Below, in pieces: positions 1-8,456 of a stretch of 64,000 nucleotides of DNA. Each line of letters opens with the position of its first letter. Position 1 is the first letter of the stretch. The translations under genes and the position numbers were made by a program. A model generated the notes under the pieces. It was not told the DNA's origin, did not search any database, and worked only from the letters and a program-made list of their open reading frames with translations. The DNA comes from Psychrobacter phenylpyruvicus DSM 7000 = NBRC 102152 (GTDB taxonomy: Bacteria > Pseudomonadota > Gammaproteobacteria > Pseudomonadales > Moraxellaceae), in NCBI RefSeq assembly GCF_000685805.1, contig NZ_JMKP01000012.1:1-64000 (forward strand). The letters run 5' to 3'.

Positions 1-247
1 ATTGTTTAGCAAAGTTAGGGTAAGAGCCAAGGTTTGGAAACCAAGACAGCCAGTGGTTTTTAAAATATTGCCAGATTTGTTTGTCTTGATCCATGCCCAT
101 AAACTCACCAACTAGCTCCATACATATAATTTCAGTATCGCTAAGTTTAGGCGCAAATCCGCCTCTTCTTAACGGTTTTTGAACGACTAAGTTGTAATAT
201 TGCTCTACCATCAGATAGATATTAATGATAAATTCGTCAAGTGGCAT
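1..247 (-). mobile_element. IS982-family transposase, N-terminal part (cut by window edge)
   Basis: The minus strand is open from an ATG at 247 to the window edge, giving about 82 residues. They begin MPLDEFIINIYLMVEQYY and contain LSDTEIICMELVGEFMG, followed by an aromatic-rich stretch ending near FPNLGSYPNFAKQ. This layout (short N-terminal helix, LSD/SE segment, then a WFP segment before the DDE core) is that of IS982-family transposases. The catalytic DDE residues lie outside the window, so activity cannot be judged. An alternative ATG at 252 gives a different frame. The outer terminal repeat was not identified with confidence; an ACCCC...GGGGT pair near 320-346 is one candidate edge. It sits downstream of the siderophore receptor gene and may mark the island border. 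Confidence 0.7.
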
Positions 248-411
248 CTCATTGTCCTTGGTCTTCTTGGTCGAAAACTTTAAGGATAGTGAGGTGTCAT
301 TTTTTTTCAACCCCTAAAAGTGTTGAGAGTGGGGTAACTGTTCGATTGGTATATGTAGATATTAATTAGATGCCTCAATCTTTTTGTATGAATATTCGCC
401 TAAAAGCTTAG

Positions 412-472
412 TCTCAGATTTGCATAGAGCAGGACTATTACCCTGCTTTAACTATTCTGTGCAAATCTGAGA
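412..472. repeat. Nested inverted repeat (13-bp outer, 6-bp inner stem)
   Basis: Bases 412-424 are the exact reverse complement of 460-472 (13 bp). Inside them, 428-433 (AGCAGG) pairs with 442-447 (CCTGCT). The structure lies in the gene-free stretch between the IS fragment (ends 247) and the receptor gene (ends 587). There is no run of T on either side, so it is not a standard intrinsic terminator. It could be a short palindromic element, a recombination scar or an RNA structure. Confidence 0.6.
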
Positions 473-511
473 GCCTATTAATTTAAGATTATTGGAACAG
501 CTAAAATGAAT

Positions 512-547
512 TAAGCCCCATAAATTGTGTTCAACTTATAGGGCTTA
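512..547 (-). terminator. Hairpin downstream of the TonB-dependent receptor
   Basis: A 12-bp stem with one mismatch (512-523 against 536-547, outer arm TAAGCCC/GGGCTTA) lies 40 bases past the receptor stop codon. The tail on the minus strand is T-rich but interrupted, so termination is plausible rather than certain. Confidence 0.5.
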
Positions 548-586
548 GTTAGACTATATTATAATTATATTAGCTGCTTTTAAAGA

Positions 587-2974
587 TTAATAATCGATTG
601 TATAACTTATCCCATAGGTGGTACCTTGTGATGGTAAACGGTTCATCGCTCCATAGTTAGCCTGATGGTAAACGTTTATATAGTCTTTATTAAGTAGATT
701 ATAAACACCATAATCAACCTTACCTTTACCCTCGCCCAATTGCACCTGACCTAACAAATCAAAGGTGGCATAACCTGAAATTGCATTGGCACTCGAGTCG
801 CTGTCCTTTTTTTGATCCTTAAATGCTCTATCAGAACCTCCAATAGCCAAGGCTTGTAAGCGAATATTACTGCCTTCATCGAAGTTATATTGTGCAAAAG
901 CCGTTCCCTTTAATGGACTTAAACGATCCGCACCCAGCTCTAACCACTCGCCATCTTTTTTGTATTGACCACGGGTATAGGCAAGTGTGCCGCCCAGTTG
1001 CCAGTTATTATTGAGTTTTTGGCTAATTGATGCTTCCGCACCATACACACGCTCATCGGTATCGATCACTTCAACTGTGTAATCGTCGTTAAAGCGAACG
1101 GTTTTGTCCGACTCATTATAAAACCCGCTAAGTCTGGCTTGTGTATTGCCATGTGTTCCTTGCCAGCCTAGTTCATAGTTATCAACTTCAATAGGATCAA
1201 CATTGTCAGAATTTACCACAAACCCTCCACGCACATCACGGAGTGCTCGCTGAAGATCAGCGGTAGTAAATCCTTGTGAGAAATTAGCAAAGATTTGATC
1301 TTCTGGTGTAATTTGATAACTGGTGCCTATGTTGAATAAAGTCTTGTGATGATTGGTATCTCCGGGTTCAACATAACCGGCCTTATAATCAATACCGTAA
1401 GCAGCTGCTTTTGGCGCAATACTAGGGTCATTAAAATAATTCTCTAATACTTGTTCTGCAAGCGGCACAAAGCGATCTGTCTCAGCTTTTATTTTTTGAT
1501 AGCGAACCCCTGCACTGGCATGCCATTTGTCACTCAAATCAATATCACCATTGACAAAGATGCCATACTTATCAGTTGTCGTATCAGGACCGCCATTATA
1601 GGCTTGACCATCAGGTGTAGACACCAAGCCATTACTAGCCCAAAACTTATTAAAGTCCTGGCCGTAATATGTCTGCTCACTTTTTTCACGCTCAAAGTCG
1701 GCACCGTAGCTTATCAATGTTGGTTTGTTCCCCAAATCAATCTCAGTTTGCATAGCTGCACGCAAACCAGCTACTTCAATATCTGCCTCAGATTGAGCAA
1801 CAATAACAGCGGCACCAGCTAATTTTTTAATTTTATCTTTATCAGTAACTCCGTTAGCTGCCCAAATCTGGGCTGCTTGTTCGTCTACAGTTTTACCAGA
1901 GGGGTAAAAACGTCCTTTTTCATCTCGATAATAACCTGTAATATTCAGATTTGAATTTAGAAAATCATCGTTGTTATAGCTTAAATTAACAGATGTTTTG
2001 CGAGTCTCGGGTTGATGCTTAACATGAGCTCCATCCACAGCACGAAGAGACGGCTCTTGTTTTCCAAGCAATACCTTTAAATTATCGCCGTAATCTGGCC
2101 CATAGTCTGTGTCTTGCTCATCTTTATAATAAGTAACCGCCAAATCTATACTTTGTGAGTCATCAATATTTGCCCCAATATTGGCATTCACACTTAAAGA
2201 CTGGGTATCTTGTTGATCGGTTTGATTGACGTCTGGGCTGATGCGACGACCATGGCTATCAAATTGACCCCCTTTGTCTTCATAATCTACATCCAAACGG
2301 CCCCACACACTTTCACCACCGTAAGCCATTGTTTGACCTACTTTATGACCCAGTGAATCAGAGTCAAAATCACGTGCACTACTCATACCAATACGGGTTT
2401 GACCTTTAAATCCATACCCATCCATTGATTTAGTAACTAAGTTAATTAACCCCCCTGCAGCACCTGACCCATAAATACTGGTAGCTCCTGATAATACTTC
2501 TACACGCTCAAGTTGTGCGGGGTCAATACTATTAAGCTCACGAGATAAATTACGTGACCCTGTTAAGGGCACACCATTTAATAAAAACTGCACAGGTCGT
2601 CCATGCATAGTTGTGCCATAATTACTGGTCGACCCACTGGTTGTACCTAAGCTTGGGATTAATTGAGCCAATATTTCACCTGTGGTACGACTACCAGCAG
2701 ATTGGGCATGAATTTCATTTTCTGTAATGACTTGAGTCACAGCCGGCATTTCACTAATCTTTTGAGCCAAAGCTATACCCGTTTTTGCTTTATCTTTAAC
2801 CTTGATAGTCTCGAAGATAGCAGAAGGCATCTGCTTCTCTTCTAAATCAGTTGAATTATAGCTATCTATATTTTGTTGATTTTGAGTATCGTTGATTAAT
2901 GTATCTGTTTGAGCATAAAGCTGTTGACTAATACATAGACTGAGAACAGATAATACGAGGTGATTTTTTTTCAT
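587..2974 (-). CDS. TonB-dependent ferric-siderophore receptor
   Basis: A 795-residue outer-membrane receptor that would import the ferric form of the siderophore made by the adjacent genes. The first 22 residues are a Sec signal peptide ending LYAQ. A TonB-box-like ETIKV lies near residue 56. The plug domain runs from about 75 to 190 (VTQVITENEIHAQSAG, GRPVQFLLNGVPL, LERVEVLSGATSIYGSGAAGGLINLVTK). The rest is a beta-barrel ending in the aromatic IDY typical of BAM-recognised C-termini. The barrel contains the family segment TYQITPEDQIFANFSQGF seen in hydroxamate/citrate siderophore receptors. It is the last gene of the locus, 269 bases after the RraA-like gene, and probably has its own Fur-controlled promoter (candidate Fur box 3183-3201). 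The exact ligand cannot be read from sequence; the locus implies a citrate hydroxamate. Confidence 0.93.
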   Translation of the reverse strand: MKKNHLVLSVLSLCISQQLYAQTDTLINDTQNQQNIDSYNSTDLEEKQMPSAIFETIKVKDKAKTGIALAQKISEMPAVTQVITENEIHAQSAGSRTTGEILAQLIPSLGTTSGSTSNYGTTMHGRPVQFLLNGVPLTGSRNLSRELNSIDPAQLERVEVLSGATSIYGSGAAGGLINLVTKSMDGYGFKGQTRIGMSSARDFDSDSLGHKVGQTMAYGGESVWGRLDVDYEDKGGQFDSHGRRISPDVNQTDQQDTQSLSVNANIGANIDDSQSIDLAVTYYKDEQDTDYGPDYGDNLKVLLGKQEPSLRAVDGAHVKHQPETRKTSVNLSYNNDDFLNSNLNITGYYRDEKGRFYPSGKTVDEQAAQIWAANGVTDKDKIKKLAGAAVIVAQSEADIEVAGLRAAMQTEIDLGNKPTLISYGADFEREKSEQTYYGQDFNKFWASNGLVSTPDGQAYNGGPDTTTDKYGIFVNGDIDLSDKWHASAGVRYQKIKAETDRFVPLAEQVLENYFNDPSIAPKAAAYGIDYKAGYVEPGDTNHHKTLFNIGTSYQITPEDQIFANFSQGFTTADLQRALRDVRGGFVVNSDNVDPIEVDNYELGWQGTHGNTQARLSGFYNESDKTVRFNDDYTVEVIDTDERVYGAEASISQKLNNNWQLGGTLAYTRGQYKKDGEWLELGADRLSPLKGTAFAQYNFDEGSNIRLQALAIGGSDRAFKDQKKDSDSSANAISGYATFDLLGQVQLGEGKGKVDYGVYNLLNKDYINVYHQANYGAMNRLPSQGTTYGISYTIDY

Positions 2975-3182
2975 GACATTGTTTTCTCTTTGTGGATTTG
3001 ACTCAAGGCTGCTTACTTATATCCTCTCTACCCTTATCTAATAAATGATGAACAGATCAATAGCCCTATATCTCATCAAAATTTACTAAATTAAAGTAAG
3101 AATATATTGCAGAATGAAACATAGTTACGATTAATACCACAGTAATACTAATAGTACTAATTACGTAAATAATAATCGCATT

Positions 3183-3201
3183 GTAAACAATAATCATTCT
3201 T
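3183..3201 (-). promoter_or_regulatory. Candidate Fur box upstream of the receptor gene
   Basis: The 19-mer starting GTAAACAAT and ending AATCATTCTT matches the classical GATAATGATAATCATTATC consensus at about 12 of 19 positions, mainly in the right arm. It lies about 210 bases upstream of the receptor start codon. This is a weak match, strengthened by position and by better Fur boxes elsewhere in the same locus. Confidence 0.5.
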
Positions 3202-3243
3202 ATTTCTAGGCTTTTATAGGAAGATAATGTAATTTCTTTAATT

Positions 3244-3903
3244 TTATTTATCAGCTTTAAGTTTTTTAATTATTTGATCCAGTTCATTATTTTTATAAGC
3301 ATCCATAAATAACTGTAGTTTTGCATCGTCTTTTTGCTGCTTTTGCTGACAGTCTTTTATTAAAGATTCTGCAACTGGTAATGGTAGGATAAATACCCCA
3401 TCGTTATCCATTACTGCCACATCGCCTGAATTTATAGTAACCGTGTTGTTATCATCTGTTTGGTATTTTAAACAGCAATTAATTTCACCCTGTTCACCTA
3501 TAGATTTGTGAGTGGTCAAAGCACTGATATCCGATGCAAATACCGGAAATCCTAACTGTTTCAAAGCTTTAGAGTCTGTTACTTTCCCTAATACAATTAC
3601 AGCGCTTAACTGTTCAAATATAGCAGCACAAGTGCGTAAAGCCCCCCAACATGCTTTATTACCTAATATCTGCGCATCGATACACAATACGTCTTTGGTA
3701 TGTGCCAATCGTAATGCTTCATTAATCATGTCGGTATTATCTGAATTTAATCGCACCGTCACAACTCGACCAGCCAAACTTTGATTACAGTCCTGTATAG
3801 GCTTTATTCCTACTAGATACCCTTGCTCTGTCAGGTGACCTATAGTTGAGGTATCAATTTTCTGATACGCGGCAATAAGAGAGTCTGAAACAAAATTTGT
3901 CAT
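3244..3903 (-). CDS. RraA-like / HMG aldolase-fold protein in the siderophore locus
   Basis: A 219-residue protein with the RraA (formerly demethylmenaquinone methyltransferase, now HMG/CHA aldolase) fold. The diagnostic glycine segment is GNKACWGALRTCAA (about 82-95), followed by GKVTDSKALKQLGFPVFA (about 106-123) and GDVAVMDNDGVFILP near 165. In metal-dependent aldolases of the family the second motif reads R-D; here the Arg is replaced by Thr (VTD), so aldolase chemistry is doubtful. The start has a good Shine-Dalgarno (TAGGA) 6 bases upstream. It is co-directional with NIS synthetase 3, 65 bases downstream of it. I recall a related gene being annotated in Acinetobacter siderophore loci, but cannot confirm it here. 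Its role is unknown; supply or turnover of a keto-acid building block is only a guess. Confidence 0.8.
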   Translation of the reverse strand: MTNFVSDSLIAAYQKIDTSTIGHLTEQGYLVGIKPIQDCNQSLAGRVVTVRLNSDNTDMINEALRLAHTKDVLCIDAQILGNKACWGALRTCAAIFEQLSAVIVLGKVTDSKALKQLGFPVFASDISALTTHKSIGEQGEINCCLKYQTDDNNTVTINSGDVAVMDNDGVFILPLPVAESLIKDCQQKQQKDDAKLQLFMDAYKNNELDQIIKKLKADK

Positions 3904-3968
3904 TTTTTGTCCTATAGTTGAGTAAAAGTTTCATATGCCTTGTCAATCACTACTTAAGGTAAACTAGC

Positions 3969-6146
3969 TTAGCTGCTTGAACGACTTTGAATATCAAGCG
4001 CTTGTATGGATATAGGATTTGTCACCATACTCTCACCTGAAGGCATACTGCCATGTGCTTGTTGTCCCCGTTCGATGACAGGCAGCATCAATGTTTTATG
4101 GGGATAAAAGGGACTGTCTAACAAGCATTGCTTAAGTACCAGGTATTGATCGTTATCAAAGTCTAAACGCTCTAATGTCTGTTCTATTATTTCTCTAACT
4201 ATTGTCCACAGTGCGACTTCCTCTAATTTATAATGCTCCACTAACGATTCGATAATGGCACGAATATTGACTAATATGCCCAAGGACTTTAAGTAAAATA
4301 TCAGTGCCTCAGGGGTATCTCTGTATAATCTATTTCTAAAATTAGGTGGGCTCAAATATTGAGGATCGTCTATTTGATGCCGAGCCAGCCAAGGTAGATG
4401 AATACGTACCGAATCATGATCTCGCAATAATACGCCACTAAAACGATTGTTTTTTATCACCATAAGCACATTTTGGCCATGTAACTCAGGTACAAAACCA
4501 AGACGAATACAGCGCAGCATCGTGCCTAAAAAAATCTGGCAAAGATTGCTAAAGTAGCTGATAACGCTTGCCTGCGTAGTAGTGAATGTTTCGGTCTGGT
4601 ATTGAGACTCATTGCTTAATTGACTTGTAGTTCCTTGTAAACTTCCAAAGCCTTGTAACAGCTCGTCAAAGATATGGTAAGAAGATTGCTGTTGATATAC
4701 CATCATTCCCAAGCTTGCCATGGGTAATAGTCGCACTGAATCATCACATAATTCTTCAGGAAGGCAGCGCAACAATACTCCAAGATGCGTGGGCTTTTCT
4801 TGGTAAAAGCAGGGGTTGGTTGAACTTTTATCATCACGGTGTTCGGGAGGCATATACCCCCACCATAAACGCTCATCCCATAGCCACATTTGTTTATCTA
4901 AAATGGCATCTTGCTGTTGGGCACGTGATAGCAGGGCTTGGTTTTTCTCCGCATTAATTAGCTTTAAGGCTGGCAAGTATCGCTTGGAATTTAAAGCATA
5001 TATACCAAGTGGTAGTTTAATGCTATAAGGCGTATCAGCACATAGCAGCATACTTCTCATTGATGAACTTGCATAACTTGCTAACTGATTAAAGCGTAGT
5101 TTAACTATTGCCTTATTTGACAAATCATCACTAAAGAATTTATCAATTTCGTTAGCCATTTGCCAAGGATGTACCGGAATAGCAATATGGCTATCAACAA
5201 CCCCTCGTGCTTGTAATTCTTGTTGCAAATTTTGTTGCTGATGAGGGTTAAGTAAATACTGAGCAGGCGTCTTAATAAGCTCTATTTGATCTAATAAGGT
5301 AGAAAACATAAGATGTTTTTTATCTACTGCTACCCAATTTAGATAAATGGGTTCACTAAATTCAGCCATATAATGCTGATAATCCTGCTGCTTAAAGCCA
5401 AGTTTACCTTTTGCTAAAGGATGAAACGGGCGGTCTGCTAAAGATGCCCATCGTTCGGAAGCAATAAGGGTTTGATACCAATGCTCTTGGTTATAAACCA
5501 ATGGAGTTATATAGGCCAGCGCTGACCACTGCTGTCCCAAAGATGACGCTTTCAAGCTCTCCTTCAACTTTACAATACCGTCATCAGATAGCGTGTTTTT
5601 TTCATCCATAGCTAGTAATAACAAAGACAATAATTGCTCAGCTGAATCAATCACCTGTGACTGCCTATCAAACTTAGTGTCAGATTGACTTGCGCTATTA
5701 CCAGTTTTGTCCCTATCCTGCGTATCCTTGATACAAGGATCATAAGGCGTAAACAAAATAGGCAAACAAGCTTTCTTTAATTGCCACTTTGAACAGTGAC
5801 GTGGGTTAGTCAACAGCAGTAACTGCTCATCATTAGACAATCTAAGCACTACCATTGGCGTGTTGTGATTACACAGGGCAGCCGCAAACTCTTTATTATA
5901 AGTTAGGGTTAATTGTTGCAGCTGGGTATATAGCTCTTGATTATTAAGATAAAAAGGACTGTTTTTTTGGCTCTGTTGCTGGGATGATTTACCAAAATAC
6001 TCACCGCTACAGGTATAGGTGACTTTATCAGGAGTTAGCCACTGTTCAAGTTGGCAACACTCTAATAGCTGGTTTATCAATTGCCACTGGGTTATTTCTT
6101 TAGCCTCTAAATGGTCTTTTGTTTGTACTGGAAATAGGCTCAACAT
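3969..6146 (-). CDS. NIS siderophore synthetase 3 (IucA/IucC family)
   Basis: A 725-residue ATP-dependent carboxylate-amine ligase of the NRPS-independent siderophore (NIS) family. Visible family marks are RPFHPLAKGKLGF (about 236-248, the ATP/substrate segment), PVHPWQ near 325, the S-S-M-R-S segment SYASSSMRSMLL near 355, and HGQNVLMVIKNNRFSGVLLRDHDSVR in the C-terminal FhuF-like half. The first 200 residues are longer and less conserved than in the other two synthetases here. The lineage motif HPLAKGKLGF differs from the other two, so it probably acts on a different carboxylate (citrate, citrate monoamide or 2-oxoglutarate); assignment to type A, B or C needs a tree. The start at 6146 lies 42 bases after the preceding synthetase, consistent with one operon. 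Confidence 0.9.
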   Translation of the reverse strand: MLSLFPVQTKDHLEAKEITQWQLINQLLECCQLEQWLTPDKVTYTCSGEYFGKSSQQQSQKNSPFYLNNQELYTQLQQLTLTYNKEFAAALCNHNTPMVVLRLSNDEQLLLLTNPRHCSKWQLKKACLPILFTPYDPCIKDTQDRDKTGNSASQSDTKFDRQSQVIDSAEQLLSLLLLAMDEKNTLSDDGIVKLKESLKASSLGQQWSALAYITPLVYNQEHWYQTLIASERWASLADRPFHPLAKGKLGFKQQDYQHYMAEFSEPIYLNWVAVDKKHLMFSTLLDQIELIKTPAQYLLNPHQQQNLQQELQARGVVDSHIAIPVHPWQMANEIDKFFSDDLSNKAIVKLRFNQLASYASSSMRSMLLCADTPYSIKLPLGIYALNSKRYLPALKLINAEKNQALLSRAQQQDAILDKQMWLWDERLWWGYMPPEHRDDKSSTNPCFYQEKPTHLGVLLRCLPEELCDDSVRLLPMASLGMMVYQQQSSYHIFDELLQGFGSLQGTTSQLSNESQYQTETFTTTQASVISYFSNLCQIFLGTMLRCIRLGFVPELHGQNVLMVIKNNRFSGVLLRDHDSVRIHLPWLARHQIDDPQYLSPPNFRNRLYRDTPEALIFYLKSLGILVNIRAIIESLVEHYKLEEVALWTIVREIIEQTLERLDFDNDQYLVLKQCLLDSPFYPHKTLMLPVIERGQQAHGSMPSGESMVTNPISIQALDIQSRSSS

Positions 6147-6188
6147 AGCATTTATCTCTTTTGCTATTAATTAAAAAAGTCGTTTCTG

Positions 6189-8225
6189 TTAAAGGTTTTT
6201 ATTGTCATTAGTATCGTTACACACTACTTTGTATAGCGGGTTATTAATATATTTTATGGGGAATACCGCATCACCAAACAGCCGTCTTTTGGCTAAAGAC
6301 TCGATACGGGTTTGCTCAGCAAAGACATCAAATAACTCAAAACGACTTTGATGTTCAGGATGGTTATGCTGATAATCTAAAATACACTGTGCCACATGCT
6401 GCCAAAACAGCTGTTCTGAATAGCCATAATGGGTTTGCAAAAAGATAGCCATGTCAGCAAATGCAACAAAAAACAAGCAGGCTACTGTCATATCACGGAT
6501 GCCATCAGTATCGTCAGTTTCGATAAATGAACCTCTATTTAAAGCGGCATGCACAGCAGGTAAACTAAAGAATTGAGGACGCAGATCTTGCCTGGTTAGA
6601 TGCTCTGGAGAGTAACGAATCCCATCATGCAAATCCTTTAATAGCACTTTAACCGGATATCCATTTTCATGTACCAAAACAATATTTTGGGCATGGCATT
6701 CAAGCGCTATACCATGAGCAAATAGCATATGAATAATAGGTAATGTGGTCACTTTAACCAGCTGTTTAACCCAACTATCAACCCCATATTTTTTAAGCCA
6801 AGGGTCGATAAGTAAACTACCGTCAGCATTTATATAACTTACTCCGTTTAGGGGAAATGCTTGTTGATTGGATTGTAAATACTGACTCACATTTTCTCGC
6901 CAAATTGCCCCAAGACCGCCATAAATATTAGGGTGCTGATAGCCTTGTTCTCTCAATTTCTCATGATCCAAACTAATCCCCATCGTCTCACCCAAAAATG
7001 CAAAATTTAATAACTGTGCTGTCTCATCTTCTGCAATCAATTGGTTAAGCCATTGGGTAACTATGGCAGCATTCATTACCGTATGTTTTGCAAGTATGCG
7101 GGTACTAGAGGTGTTCACCATGTGCATACTTAATTTGAGATATGGCTTATCCTCCGCTAGCATAGTTAATGAGCGTATAGACTGCTGAGCCCGGTATTCT
7201 GAGGATGTCGGACCTAAATAAATTACCTTTTGGCTGTTTATTAAAGGTTGCAGTGCGTAAATTAGCGTATTTTGCCATTGCCAGGGATGCGCTGGTATCA
7301 AACCATACTCAGTCTCAGTAGTGATCATGTTTTGTAATTTATCAACCAATTCACTATAAGCATCATCGCCTAAGTATTGCTTTATCCATTGGTTAATAGC
7401 TATCGATTCAACACTATTACTGACCAATATACTGCGCTCTACTGCCAACCATACAACAGGCACATCATGCGCAAACTCTGGGCCATAGAAATAATTATCA
7501 GTAATATTAAATCCAATACGAGATTTGAAGCATGGATGATATGGATGCCCTGCCATCAAGTAGCCCTCCAGCTGCGGATAGGTCAATGCATTAATATCAG
7601 TAGCCACAAATGGTGTCATTGCTTGCGCTTGAATTTCATTGATTAAGGTATGGCGTAACTCTTCAATGAAGGAATCTACAAGCTTTGGTAACTTGTTATC
7701 TGCTGTATTGGCTTGTGCAGTATCAGTAGCAAGTGCCTTGATGTTTAATATAACGTCATTAATTACACACTCTAGTGTCGCAGGCTGCGTGTTATCATGC
7801 TGTACGCGCATTACTTCTGCCTCATTAAAGCGAATCAGATCAAAGCTATAATGAATGTGACCTTGGGCTACATAGCTAATTTCATCAGATACCTTAATAA
7901 CAACAGTATGTAACGGATTAGTTTCACTAGTTGCTATTGGACTGAGCTGGTAATCTACGATATCTTCAAACAATAAAGCTTGTAATAATTGTTTGATAAC
8001 CCGCTGTTCTATATCACTCATCCGCTGTTTGGACAATACTCTTGGCACCTCAAAGCGCGTGTCCATCACACTATTATCTACCCTACCGCTACTCTCTTTG
8101 GTTTGGTCTAAACAATGGTCCACTAATGGGTTTTGCCATGGCCAACTTGGTTGTAATAAGTCTGGTAGATTTTGCTGATGATGATCAACATTTTTTGAAT
8201 TATAACTAGGCTCTGATTGCTGCAT
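6189..8225 (-). CDS. NIS siderophore synthetase 2 (IucA/IucC family, type C-like)
   Basis: A 678-residue NIS synthetase. It carries GHPYHPCFKSRIGF (about 221-234), PAHPWQWQ near 310, an SIRSLTML segment near 345, and ECHAQNIVLVHENGYPVKVLLKDLHDGIRY in the C-terminal half. The GHPYHPCFKSRIGF form is the one I associate with AlcC/DesD-type enzymes that complete citrate hydroxamate siderophores (type C), so it may join the second hydroxamate arm. The start ATG has a GGAAGA Shine-Dalgarno 7 bases upstream. A Fur-box-like palindrome at 8318-8342 lies in the 231-base gap after the MFS gene, so this gene may head a sub-operon running through synthetase 3 and the RraA-like gene. Confidence 0.92.
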   Translation of the reverse strand: MQQSEPSYNSKNVDHHQQNLPDLLQPSWPWQNPLVDHCLDQTKESSGRVDNSVMDTRFEVPRVLSKQRMSDIEQRVIKQLLQALLFEDIVDYQLSPIATSETNPLHTVVIKVSDEISYVAQGHIHYSFDLIRFNEAEVMRVQHDNTQPATLECVINDVILNIKALATDTAQANTADNKLPKLVDSFIEELRHTLINEIQAQAMTPFVATDINALTYPQLEGYLMAGHPYHPCFKSRIGFNITDNYFYGPEFAHDVPVVWLAVERSILVSNSVESIAINQWIKQYLGDDAYSELVDKLQNMITTETEYGLIPAHPWQWQNTLIYALQPLINSQKVIYLGPTSSEYRAQQSIRSLTMLAEDKPYLKLSMHMVNTSSTRILAKHTVMNAAIVTQWLNQLIAEDETAQLLNFAFLGETMGISLDHEKLREQGYQHPNIYGGLGAIWRENVSQYLQSNQQAFPLNGVSYINADGSLLIDPWLKKYGVDSWVKQLVKVTTLPIIHMLFAHGIALECHAQNIVLVHENGYPVKVLLKDLHDGIRYSPEHLTRQDLRPQFFSLPAVHAALNRGSFIETDDTDGIRDMTVACLFFVAFADMAIFLQTHYGYSEQLFWQHVAQCILDYQHNHPEHQSRFELFDVFAEQTRIESLAKRRLFGDAVFPIKYINNPLYKVVCNDTNDNKNL

Positions 8226-8317
8226 GGGTATCTTCCTATTAAACTTTTTATGAAAACTTATTAGTGTCTAATCTTATAAATTAATAAGGGTTTATAAATT
8301 GATTTATAAAAGATAAA

Positions 8318-8345
8318 GATAATGTAAATAATATTTATTATCATT
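8318..8345 (-). promoter_or_regulatory. Candidate Fur box upstream of synthetase 2
   Basis: GATAAT at 8318-8323 and ATTATC at 8337-8342 form an inverted pair; the 19-bp core 8324-8342 has a perfect right hexamer and 4 of 6 in the left. It lies about 95-120 bases upstream of the start codon at 8225, in very AT-rich DNA, so chance matches are easier than usual. Confidence 0.55.
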
Positions 8346-8456
8346 GATGGGTAAAACTATACTTATACTTATATTTATTCAGTAGCACTGACTACCTCCC
8401 CTAATCCGTATTTATACTACTTTTAATCGCAAACTTAGGGTATTAATCGTCCATTA

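Larger units (their letters stand above)
248..586. other. Gene-free region between IS fragment and receptor gene
   Basis: About 340 bases with no convincing reading frame. It contains the nested inverted repeat at 412-472 and the receptor-side hairpin at 512-547. The left part probably includes the end of the IS982-type element; no target duplication could be assigned. Nothing else was recognised. Confidence 0.5.

Noticed and set aside
1451-1822. Plus-strand 123-codon frame inside the receptor gene
   Set aside because: It lies antisense to a clear TonB receptor, has no ribosome site and no recognisable motif; it is a shadow frame.
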